Positions 1 through 6,537 of a stretch of DNA of 11,056 nucleotides are shown here, one piece after another (position 1 is the stretch's first letter; every line of letters starts with the position of its first letter). A program made the translations under genes and the position numbers. The notes below the pieces were generated by a model that did no database searches, had not been told where the DNA came from, and was given only the letters and a program-made list of their open reading frames with translations. The stretch comes from JAAYAY01 sp964429355 (GTDB lineage Bacteria; Planctomycetota; Planctomycetia; Pirellulales; Thermoguttaceae): contig CAYSCH010000320.1 of NCBI GenBank assembly GCA_964429355.1, positions 1 to 11,056 of the forward strand, read 5' to 3'.

Positions 1-2269
1 CAAAGCCCGGCTTCGTGGGAAAATAGTGCGGGTAGTCGTTGTCGAAGGGGATCTCGTGCCAATTGTACCAGTGCACGCCTACCGGCAGGCCGATTGCCTC
101 CTGGAATTTTTTCATTGCCGGCACAACCTGCTCAGCCGTGCCGCCGGTCATTGCCCAGCACGAAAGCTCTCGCATCCACTGGGGTGTATCTTCGCGCCCC
201 TGTGGTCCGACCTTCGGATACCAACGGGCGTGCTGGCGGACCCAATCGCGGTAGATGACCGCAGCGTCGTACCAATCGCCGCGCAGGAGTTGCCAGACCG
301 CCTCGCCTTCCAGGTCGAAACCCGCTGCCGGTTGGCCCATTTCGGGTGCCGGAATGTCAAAAGAAAAGTCGACCGCGCGATCCAGAGGACGGCTCTGGAC
401 CACCAGGTCCTTGGTGCTTCCCCACGGGTCGTGAATGGCCGCATACAATCCGGTCCCTGCCTCGCGATCGTAAACGGCCATCAGCGGCATTGACATCCAG
501 CCACTTGGATAAGTACCCGCGAATCGAAACGCCTCCGTCCACACACCGCGTTTCACTTCACCCGCCCCGCGGGTAAAAAACACCTCGGCTTCCTCGCCCG
601 GCTGTGCCAGCCCAACCTGCGGGAAAACCGTCTGCCACACACCCCACGGCTTCGGCACGTTCTCGATCTTGAGATCCCAACTGACCCGGCTTGTCCCGGC
701 AGTGCACTCAGCGATCGCCGCAACGGTCAATCCCGCCAGGCGAGCGTCGGCCGGGTTCTTCCACTTGAGTACGAGCGGCGCGCCCTGGCCTGAACCGGCC
801 GGGTTGGCCGCAACCTCCGACCAGCCCGAATCGGCAACCAGCGTCACTTCCTCCCCGGTCTCCGCATTCTTCAGCACCGCGCGGAACAACGGCAGGGGCT
901 TCGAAGCCAGAAGCTGCTTGCGTTGCCCCAGGTCGGCCAGTTGAAGCATTCGCAGGCCCGAGCCGGTGCGTTCGAAGGAGATTGCCAGATCGCCTGCGAC
1001 GAGCGGAACCAGGTCGTCGGGCAGTTGGCCTTCCACTGCGGCGAGTGCCTGCTGAAACCGGCCTTGTGCCTCCAGTTGTTCGGCCGCCGCCAGTTGCCAC
1101 CAGGTGCGACGAGCTGCTTCCGCATCGAGTCCGTCAAGGCTCTTCCGAACGTCCGCCAGACGGTTCGAAATACTCTCGACGGTGACCGCCACGTGAGCGT
1201 CTGTCGGCAGCTCCTTGGCAGCCGTGCGGATCGCCGACAGGGGCTCGTCGCTGCAGCCGATCCAGAGCCAGGCGGCCAACTCCCGCTCGGTGCCGGCAAA
1301 TCCTTCCCAGGCCTGATCGCTGAAGGCGTGCAGGTAGGTTCCATAGGCGCCGCGGCCGTTGTGGATGGTGAGGCGTCCCGAACGCAGCATTCCGATGGCG
1401 TTGCGTCCATCGAGCAATGCAGCCCAGTCGGAGAAGCTGGTCGAATTGCCGCCGCCCGTCACGTCGCCCTGGGCTTCGGGACCGGCACCAGCCCACTTCG
1501 TGAAGGAATCGTCGGGGTAGATCAGCTCCAGAAAGTGCCATTCATTCCAGGCAAACGGCTCCTGCTGATGATGATGTGCGGTCACGAAGACCAGCGGCTG
1601 GTCGTGAAGGTAGAACCACTGGTAAACGGCGGTCGGTTTGCTGGCCGGCTGGTTTCCGTCTCGCAGGTAGCGTCCCGACACTCGCACGACGGTGCACAAT
1701 GGCCCGGCCGCGATCTGTTCGACCTTCGCCTCGCGGTCGTCGATCAACCTATACCCGCCCTGCTCCGCGTGGTGTGTGCGATCGTGCCAGCGGAGCGAAT
1801 CGAAGACCTTTCCGGATTCGAGGAACGTGATCTTCGACGGAAATCCACCGAGTCTCTCGGGCGTATGCACCACTTCGCAGTTCTTCGTGCGAACGGTTCC
1901 GTCGAAGGGGGGCGAGGTTGCCTGGCCCGCCGCCTTCAGCGACAATCGGAGTCTGCCGGCGGAATCAGGCGGTAGTTCGAGTACGATCGTTCCCTTGACT
2001 CGCTGCGCCCCGTCGAAATCGGGATCGGGAACAAACTGGCACGGTACCATGTGTCCGTCAGAGTCAACGGCCTCGATACCGGCCGGCGCAACTTCACCCA
2101 GCTTGCACCATCGAGCCGCGTCCGTCAGGTCGACTCGCGAGACGACCAGCCCGTGCGCCGGGACATCGCGCACCTGGAGAAGAACCTCCTCGGCTCTCGC
2201 GGCAGCGACGGCCGTGAGCAGCAAGCACGACAACGTTGCCGGAACCCGCAACCAGTTCAGTTGTCTCAT
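1..2269 (-). CDS. Secreted DUF6259-type glycoside-hydrolase-like protein (C-terminus beyond window)
   Basis: The minus-strand frame is open from ATG at 2269 to the left edge, giving 756 codons without a stop; the 3' end is missing. AAAGGAG lies 8 nt upstream and fixes the start. Residues 1-26 (MRQLNWLRVPATL then a Leu/Ala-rich core ending ARA) look like a Sec signal peptide, so the protein is probably exported. Residues 30-330 are rich in Trp, Tyr and Gly and look beta-rich. Residues 340-420 look helical. From about 430 the sequence resembles my memory of the DUF6259 family; HWYNWHEIPFDNDYPHYF at 733-750 is typical of a barrel strand and substrate loop in such glycosidase-like proteins. Family substrates are not known to me. 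The downstream part of the barrel, where catalytic acids would be expected, is not visible. A role in carbohydrate breakdown is inference. The ThuA-like gene lies 114 bp upstream, but this gene has its own candidate promoter. Confidence 0.8.
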   Translation of the reverse strand, partial: MRQLNWLRVPATLSCLLLTAVAAARAEEVLLQVRDVPAHGLVVSRVDLTDAARWCKLGEVAPAGIEAVDSDGHMVPCQFVPDPDFDGAQRVKGTIVLELPPDSAGRLRLSLKAAGQATSPPFDGTVRTKNCEVVHTPERLGGFPSKITFLESGKVFDSLRWHDRTHHAEQGGYRLIDDREAKVEQIAAGPLCTVVRVSGRYLRDGNQPASKPTAVYQWFYLHDQPLVFVTAHHHQQEPFAWNEWHFLELIYPDDSFTKWAGAGPEAQGDVTGGGNSTSFSDWAALLDGRNAIGMLRSGRLTIHNGRGAYGTYLHAFSDQAWEGFAGTERELAAWLWIGCSDEPLSAIRTAAKELPTDAHVAVTVESISNRLADVRKSLDGLDAEAARRTWWQLAAAEQLEAQGRFQQALAAVEGQLPDDLVPLVAGDLAISFERTGSGLRMLQLADLGQRKQLLASKPLPLFRAVLKNAETGEEVTLVADSGWSEVAANPAGSGQGAPLVLKWKNPADARLAGLTVAAIAECTAGTSRVSWDLKIENVPKPWGVWQTVFPQVGLAQPGEEAEVFFTRGAGEVKRGVWTEAFRFAGTYPSGWMSMPLMAVYDREAGTGLYAAIHDPWGSTKDLVVQSRPLDRAVDFSFDIPAPEMGQPAAGFDLEGEAVWQLLRGDWYDAAVIYRDWVRQHARWYPKVGPQGREDTPQWMRELSCWAMTGGTAEQVVPAMKKFQEAIGLPVGVHWYNWHEIPFDNDYPHYFPTKPGF

Positions 2270-2296
2270 CGCCGAATCTCCTTTGCAGAAGCCCCT

Positions 2297-2325
2297 ATCG
2301 TAGATCGCGCAACATCCCGCGGCAA
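2297..2325 (-). promoter_or_regulatory. Candidate sigma70-like promoter of the DUF6259-type gene
   Basis: On the minus strand, TTGCCG (2320-2325) and TACGAT (2297-2302) are separated by exactly 17 nt. Each matches the sigma70 consensus at 4 of 6 positions. The predicted start lies about 20 nt before the AAAGGAG ribosome binding site of the 2269 gene. This suggests the gene can be transcribed independently of the ThuA-like gene upstream. It is a consensus match only. Confidence 0.4.
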
Positions 2326-2383
2326 GCATCTGCGGGCGCAGGCACCGGAATCGGGGAACGGATGCTGTGCGGCGGCGCGGCGG

Positions 2384-3175
2384 CTACTTCAAGGCACCCT
2401 CGGGCTTGCCGATTGCCCACGCCACGGCGTTGGCCAGGAGTTGCAGGAAAGCCGGCTGCTGGAAATCGGCCGGCTGTCCCAGAGTGGTGAGGAACGACCG
2501 GGATTCGCCATGGGTGCGCACCCACGCCACCGGAGCCAACCGCTCCTGGGTGTTCGCGACCAGGAGTTCGGTGGTATGTTCGTCGACGTCGGGCAACGTG
2601 GTTATGCAGCCGGTGTGCCACAGCCTTCCCACATCTCGCAGCACGGGATGGCCATCGGCATAGGGAGCGGTCTCGATACCAGCTCCCGGCGTTCCATAGG
2701 CCCTGGCCGCCGAACGGATCCCCAGGACTTCCCGTTCCCAGTCGGGCCAATTGAGAAAGGCCGATCCGGGCGGGATGAGCGCCACCAGGTTGCCCTCGCA
2801 CGCCACATAGTCGCGGAGGAGNNNNNNNNNNAGTTCAAGTTGGGGTCCGTCGATTGCCAGCCGCTGCGCAAAGAGCACCATGCAGTCGCATTCCATCAGC
2901 CGTTCCAGGCCGGGCAGATCGGATCGCGAACGGGCAAACGCCTTCTCGCAGGCCAGATCGTAATGCTGTTCGACGAACGCGGCGAGGGCCGAAAGCGACT
3001 GGTCCGATTGATACGACGGGCAAGCCGACACAAGGCACAGACGGGGCTTCGTGTCCGTGGGCGGGAGCGGCGGGACGATCGCCGGCTGGAGGATCGGCTG
3101 CCACACCGGTGAAGTCACACCGATCTCGGGATGAGGTGCGTGGACGAAGAACTTGCGATCCGAAAGGGAAGACAT
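2384..3175 (-). CDS. ThuA-like domain protein, interrupted by an assembly gap
   Basis: This encodes 263 aa (stop TAG at 2384-2386) with no signal peptide, so probably cytoplasmic. A Rossmann-like start (PRLCLVSACPSYQSD, 44-58) is followed by EREVLG (147-152), HPVLRD (176-181), a WHTG motif (186-189) and a C-terminal block, VAWVRTHGESRSFLTTLGQ at 216-234 then DFQ (237-239). These fit the ThuA/glutamine-amidotransferase-like fold (trehalose-utilisation family), whose members are often found with glycosidases and oxidoreductases and whose reaction is mostly unknown. I see no catalytic Cys-His pair. Four residues (115-118) fall in the Ns; the frame agrees on both sides, so the gap size is plausible. 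An in-frame ATG lies at 3247, but it falls in the predicted -10 element, and family similarity starts later, so I prefer 3175. No clear Shine-Dalgarno precedes it. Confidence 0.75.
   Translation of the reverse strand: MSSLSDRKFFVHAPHPEIGVTSPVWQPILQPAIVPPLPPTDTKPRLCLVSACPSYQSDQSLSALAAFVEQHYDLACEKAFARSRSDLPGLERLMECDCMVLFAQRLAIDGPQLEXXXXLLRDYVACEGNLVALIPPGSAFLNWPDWEREVLGIRSAARAYGTPGAGIETAPYADGHPVLRDVGRLWHTGCITTLPDVDEHTTELLVANTQERLAPVAWVRTHGESRSFLTTLGQPADFQQPAFLQLLANAVAWAIGKPEGALK
2822..2831. other. Assembly gap of ten Ns inside the ThuA-like gene
   Basis: Ten undetermined bases interrupt the ThuA-like gene. The protein reads GPQLE before and LLRDYV after in the same frame, and relatives usually have only a few residues here, so the true gap is likely close to ten bases. 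The round number may still be a scaffolding placeholder. Confidence 0.95.
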
Positions 3176-3220
3176 GGCGGTTGGTGCGAAATAATGTAGG
3201 GCATGGATGGAAGAAGGGCG

Positions 3221-3233
3221 GACGCTCAGCGTC
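3221..3233. promoter_or_regulatory. Palindrome just downstream of the ThuA-like promoter (possible operator or leader hairpin)
   Basis: GACGCTCAGCGTC has perfect 6-bp arms around one central base. On the minus strand outer GGCG and CGCC can also pair across a 4-nt bulge, so an RNA hairpin is possible. It lies about 7-19 nt after the predicted transcription start of the ThuA-like gene, where a repressor site or leader structure would act. The function is inferred. Confidence 0.4.
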
Positions 3234-3245
3234 GCAACGCCGTCC

Positions 3246-3274
3246 ATTATCCGGATCGCGGAAAATCGTGTCCA
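3246..3274 (-). promoter_or_regulatory. Strong sigma70-like promoter for the ThuA-like gene
   Basis: On the minus strand TGGACA (3269-3274) and GATAAT (3246-3251) are separated by 17 nt; each matches the consensus at 5 of 6 positions. Transcription would begin near 3239, leaving a leader of about 64 nt before the ATG at 3175. The -10 element overlaps the alternative upstream ATG at 3247, arguing against that start. Confidence 0.6.
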
Positions 3275-3496
3275 TGCACGGCGGGGCCGATCGCCGCCAA
3301 AGGGCCGAAATTTGTTGCCCCGGAATCGCCCTGTGTGGGCGGCGAAAGAGTTGCCGACCGCATCAGAGCTGCCGATCCGGCAAGGAAGGCACGGCCAGCG
3401 GTGCGAGCAGGGGCCGATTCGGGAGGTGAGATTGCCTTCTGAAGCGGCCGGGCGGATCAGGCAGACCTTGCGGGCGCCATCCGCGTGCCGCGAGTG

Positions 3497-4687
3497 TCAC
3501 AGCCATTGCCGGCGACGGAACCACAGAAGCATCGAGGCCGAGATCGCCAGGCATACGCCCCAGAAGACGAAGTAGAAGCCATTCCAGTGGGCTTCCGGGA
3601 TATTGGTGTTCATCCCGTAAACGCCGGCCAGGAAGGTGAGCGGGATGAAGATCGTTCCGATCACCGTGAGCACTCGCATCACGTCGTTCGTGCGGTTCGA
3701 GAGGGTCGAGATGTAGGTTTCCGTGACGGCTCCGGTGATTTCACGGTAGGTTTCGACCAGGTCGATGATCTGCACGCAATGGTCGTAAACGTCGCGGAAA
3801 TAGGTCTGTGTGGTTTCGGACAGGCACTCGTGTTTCTCGCGCTGGAGCTGCTGGATCAGATCGCGCATGGGCCACATGACGCGGCGGAACAGGAACATCT
3901 CCCGCTTGATCGTGTGGACCTTCTGCAAGGTATCACGGGCGGGCTGGGTCAACAGTTCTTCCTCCAGATCCTCGATCCGGTCCGAATAGCTTTCGAGAAT
4001 AGGAAACCCGCTGTCGACGATCGTATCGAGCAACGCATAGAGAAGGAAGCTGACGTCGTTTTCCCGCAGGCGAGATCCAGGCGTCTGAATCCGCCGGCAG
4101 ACGGCCTCAAACACGTCCGCCTGCGCCTCCTGGATCGTAACTAGGGTATTACGTCCAAGGAAGAAATTGACCTGATGGCTGTAGAGATGGCCGCCGTGGA
4201 GTTCGAGCAGCCGGCCGACCACGAACAGCCGGCCCGGCTGGTGGGCCGACCCTGGATAGTCTTCGGCCTTGGGCCGCTGGGCATTGATGACCACGTCTTC
4301 GACGGCCAGCGGATGGAGCTGGTACTTCTCGGCAAAGGCCCGGATGCCGTCCACATCGCGGATGCCGAGGATGCTGATCCATCGCACGCGTGACCAGGAC
4401 GGACGATGCCTGACGAGAAACTCTCCGATGTCGAGGACCTCGTGCACCTCGACCTCGTCCGGACAGTAGTCGATGCACGTCACGCGAATCGCCTCGGGCG
4501 CGACGGCCGGCGGCACCGACGGCCGCGGCGCCAGCCCCGGTTCGGTCCCGGGCAGCGGCATCGAGATCTTGGGGAGCGACGTACCCAGGAAGGGGAGTCG
4601 TGCACGGGCTTCATCGAGCAGCTTCCAGGGCAAATCCGTCAAACGCCGGGCAGCGTTGCGATCGGAGGAAGGCGAAGCGGAGGTCAT
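3497..4687 (-). CDS. corA: CorA-family magnesium/cobalt transport protein
   Basis: This 396-aa protein is a CorA-type channel, which forms an inner-membrane homopentamer for Mg2+ (also Co2+ and Ni2+) uptake. Near residue 125 HPLAVEDV and QRPKAEDY match the family's cytosolic domain, followed by a long helical region (about 185-335). Two C-terminal membrane segments (about 337-357 and 370-390) flank the signature YGMN at 357-360. The usual MPE loop reads IPE (363-365). The N-terminus carries about 65 Pro/Ala-rich residues before the family similarity begins, and residues 145-152 look like a small insertion relative to the family as I recall it. The start at 4687 has GGAG at 4694-4697, 7 nt upstream. 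The stop is TGA at 3497. It stands alone between intergenic regions and its neighbours do not suggest a special role. Family call is secure; ion preference is not. Confidence 0.95.
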   Translation of the reverse strand: MTSASPSSDRNAARRLTDLPWKLLDEARARLPFLGTSLPKISMPLPGTEPGLAPRPSVPPAVAPEAIRVTCIDYCPDEVEVHEVLDIGEFLVRHRPSWSRVRWISILGIRDVDGIRAFAEKYQLHPLAVEDVVINAQRPKAEDYPGSAHQPGRLFVVGRLLELHGGHLYSHQVNFFLGRNTLVTIQEAQADVFEAVCRRIQTPGSRLRENDVSFLLYALLDTIVDSGFPILESYSDRIEDLEEELLTQPARDTLQKVHTIKREMFLFRRVMWPMRDLIQQLQREKHECLSETTQTYFRDVYDHCVQIIDLVETYREITGAVTETYISTLSNRTNDVMRVLTVIGTIFIPLTFLAGVYGMNTNIPEAHWNGFYFVFWGVCLAISASMLLWFRRRQWL

Positions 4688-4726
4688 TGGTTGCTCCAGG
4701 CTGCTTGATCAGCTCTCGCAGAAAGG

Positions 4727-4746
4727 CCTCGCATGGGGATGCGAGG
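4727..4746. promoter_or_regulatory. Hairpin in the corA leader (possible second terminator)
   Basis: CCTCGCAT (4727-4734) and ATGCGAGG (4739-4746) pair perfectly over 8 bp around a 4-nt loop. On the minus strand it is followed by CCTTTC, 39 nt before the corA start. It could back up the terminator at 4778-4813 or act in the corA 5' leader. The sequence alone does not decide. Confidence 0.45.
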
Positions 4747-4777
4747 TGAGGCACGGGGCTCGATTCTGAAGCAAAGG

Positions 4778-4813
4778 GCCGTTCTCCGGAAACGGAAGAT
4801 TCCGGAGAACGGC
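4778..4813 (-). terminator. Hairpin terminator downstream of the lipoprotein gene
   Basis: A perfect 14-bp inverted repeat (GCCGTTCTCCGGAA at 4778-4791 with its complement at 4800-4813) encloses an 8-nt loop. It begins 32 nt after the TGA of the lipoprotein gene. The tract after the stem on the minus strand is only CCTTTGCTTC, so the T-run is weak. It may rely on another factor or protect the mRNA 3' end. Confidence 0.65.
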
Positions 4814-4845
4814 AGATGTCACCAAGGGAGACGTGGACACCGGCA

Positions 4846-6369
4846 TCAGTCGGGGATACGAATCACCGAGAGAGTGCAGGGCTCGTTGTACTGTTTGTTG
4901 ACGCAGCCCGGAATCGGCCAGTCCATGTTGGATACGATCAGCTCGTTGCCGCGGAGCAGCACTTCGCACGGTTGGTCCATGCCGCCGTCGAGCCCGTCGG
5001 TATCGCCGTTCTGGGCGAGGGTCCGCACCTTGCCGTCGAGGGTGACCGCGTGGATTGCGTTGAGCATCGAGTCGTTGACGTAGATCTCTTCGGTCTTCGG
5101 ATTGAAGAACAGCCCATCGCAGCACTTCATGGTATCGGCGGTGGCGAAGATCGTATTGGACTTGACGGCGCCCTGGTCGTCGAGTTCGATGCGGTGGAGC
5201 GTGCCATCGCTGAAGTTGCCACAGTAGATGTTGCCCGCGTTGTCGAAGCACAGCCCGTCGGCGCCGAGGCGGACGTCCTTGTTCTTGAACTCGATGAGGG
5301 CCAGGAAGTGCGGATCCTGGGTTTCGTCGTCGGCCAGCTTGATCACGCCCTTGTCGAGATCTTCGAGCTTGAACCGGAAAATGCCGCTCTTGCCGGGGTC
5401 GGACTCGATGTCGATCTGGGTCTCGGTCACGTAGAGGTAGCCGTCGTGGCAGACGACCGCATTGGACGTCTGGAATCCTTCGATGGCGGAGACGGGTTCA
5501 CCCGGCTTGCCATCCTCGATCGGGATCCGCAGGACGCGGGACTGCCGCTTGCCCTTCATCTGGTAGTCGGCCAGGAAAAGGTCGCCGGACGGAGCGGCGC
5601 ACACGCCGAGCGGACCGATGGGTTCGCCCGTACCGGGATTCTTGCCCAGTTCCAGGAATTTTTCGACCTGGTTGTCGGGCGTGATCTTCATCAGGCACAC
5701 GCCGTCTTCCAGCTTGTTGAAGTTGGGCATGGAGAGGATGATACTGCCGTCGGCCAGCAGGCACATACCGTCGGGGGTGTTGCAGCCTTCCGGCAACTTC
5801 AGGAACAACTCGGCCTTGCTTGCCGCAGCGGCGTCTGCAGGCTTGGGAGCCTCGGCCTGGGGTGCTTCTTCCTTCGGCGCATCGGCCTTGGGAGCTTCGG
5901 TCGCGGGCACATCGGGTTTGGGCTCTTCTGCCGGGGCGTCTGCCGGCTTGGGAGGCTCAGCCTGGGGTGTTTCCATTTGCGGAGCTTCTTCCTTGGGTTC
6001 TTCGGGCTTGGGTTCTTCGGGCTTGGGCTCCTCGGCTTTCGGCTCCTCGGCTTTCGGCTCCTCGGCTTTCGGCATATCGGCCTTGGGCTCCTCGGCCTTG
6101 GGCTCCTCGGCCTTGGGCTCCTCGGCCTTGGGCTCCTCGGCCTTCGGCTCCTCAACCTTCGAAGGCTCGGCGGCCGGCTCTTCGGCCTTCGGTTCCTCCG
6201 GGATGGGAGCGTCGGGCACGTCGGCCGGCGTGATTGTCACGCCTGGTGCGGGAGCAGTCGACCCGCCGGGCAGCGGCTGGGGCTGCGACTGCGGTGGTGG
6301 GCAACCGATAGTGGCCGCCAGGATCGCCGCGAGCGCGACGAGGAATGTGAACTGGTACTTGGTTGTCAT
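4846..6369 (-). CDS. Probable lipoprotein with Pro/Lys/Glu spacer and SMP-30/gluconolactonase-like beta-propeller
   Basis: This 507-aa protein starts at ATG 6369 behind AAGGAG (6379-6384). Residues 1-22 form a hydrophobic signal ending TIG before Cys23, a loose lipobox, so it is probably lipid-anchored. Residues 24-56 are Pro-rich. Residues 58-178 are a low-complexity spacer dominated by PKAEE units, likely extended and able to span envelope layers. Residues 187-507 resemble the SMP-30/gluconolactonase/LRE propeller, with blade motifs such as PDGMCLLADGSI, GADGLCFDNAGNIYCGN and CDGLFFNPKTEEIYVNDS. The PNG-type Asn seen in many active lactonases reads CDG here, so lactonase activity is doubtful; sugar or ligand binding is an alternative. 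Twelve cysteines in the propeller suggest disulfides outside the cytoplasm. Hairpins follow the gene, and it is separated from gldA by 168 bp, so it is probably its own unit. I found no clear promoter. Confidence 0.85.
   Translation of the reverse strand: MTTKYQFTFLVALAAILAATIGCPPPQSQPQPLPGGSTAPAPGVTITPADVPDAPIPEEPKAEEPAAEPSKVEEPKAEEPKAEEPKAEEPKAEEPKADMPKAEEPKAEEPKAEEPKPEEPKPEEPKEEAPQMETPQAEPPKPADAPAEEPKPDVPATEAPKADAPKEEAPQAEAPKPADAAAASKAELFLKLPEGCNTPDGMCLLADGSIILSMPNFNKLEDGVCLMKITPDNQVEKFLELGKNPGTGEPIGPLGVCAAPSGDLFLADYQMKGKRQSRVLRIPIEDGKPGEPVSAIEGFQTSNAVVCHDGYLYVTETQIDIESDPGKSGIFRFKLEDLDKGVIKLADDETQDPHFLALIEFKNKDVRLGADGLCFDNAGNIYCGNFSDGTLHRIELDDQGAVKSNTIFATADTMKCCDGLFFNPKTEEIYVNDSMLNAIHAVTLDGKVRTLAQNGDTDGLDGGMDQPCEVLLRGNELIVSNMDWPIPGCVNKQYNEPCTLSVIRIPD
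5836..6198 (-). repeat. Degenerate 15-bp coding repeats (PKAEE units)
   Basis: This part of the lipoprotein gene encodes residues 58-178. The core (about 5992-6198) is made of 15-bp units encoding PKAEE with variants PKPEE and PKADM. Several neighbouring units are nearly identical in DNA, for example copies of CTCGGCCTTGGG, which implies recent unit duplication. The flank nearer the propeller is more diverged (KPADAP, PQAEAP). Copy number may vary between strains, and the tract is prone to misassembly. Confidence 0.85.
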
Positions 6370-6406
6370 GCCAGGTTTCTCCTTAAGAAAATCTCTAGTT
6401 CCAACG

Positions 6407-6419
6407 CGGGTCGAACCCG
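6407..6419. other. Short inverted repeat in the lipoprotein gene leader
   Basis: CGGGT and ACCCG (5-bp arms, 3-nt spacer) lie 22 nt upstream of the AAGGAG of the lipoprotein gene. On the minus strand it reads GGGTTCGACCC, which resembles a tRNA T-loop, but no tRNA can be built around it. It may be a small operator or may be chance. Confidence 0.2.
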
Positions 6420-6537
6420 TAACGAAAACTCACAAACAAGCGCGCCCACCCTATGGACGCGACCGGACAGAACTCCGGAATCGGCGTGGCTGGCTTCCCA
6501 ATAGGGATCACCGCGAGTCAAGACGCAAAAGACGCAC

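Larger units (their letters stand above)
3176..3496. other. Intergenic region between corA and the ThuA-like gene
   Basis: This holds 321 bp without a credible gene. The half nearer the ThuA-like gene contains a promoter (3246-3274) and a palindrome (3221-3233). The half downstream of the corA stop contains only short, weak inverted repeats, such as TGCCG/CGGCA around 3370-3382, and no T-tract, so I see no convincing corA terminator. Short open frames here have no recognisable protein character. Confidence 0.6.

Noticed and set aside
923..1975. A 350-codon plus-strand open frame in the left part of the window
   Set aside because: It lies opposite the continuous 756-codon minus-strand frame that has a signal peptide and ribosome binding site; it shows no recognisable family.
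5836..6198. Possible CRISPR-like array because of the regular 15-bp units
   Set aside because: The units are contiguous without unique spacers and encode an in-frame protein repeat.
6404..6424. tRNA T-loop-like sequence (GGGTTCGACCC on the minus strand)
   Set aside because: No acceptor, D or anticodon arm can be placed around it at proper distances.
4816..6504. A 562-codon plus-strand open frame with Gly/Leu-rich repeats, opposite the lipoprotein gene
   Set aside because: Its repeats are the antisense reading of the PKAEE units. The minus-strand gene has a signal peptide, a ribosome binding site and recognisable propeller motifs, whereas this frame has no domain character.
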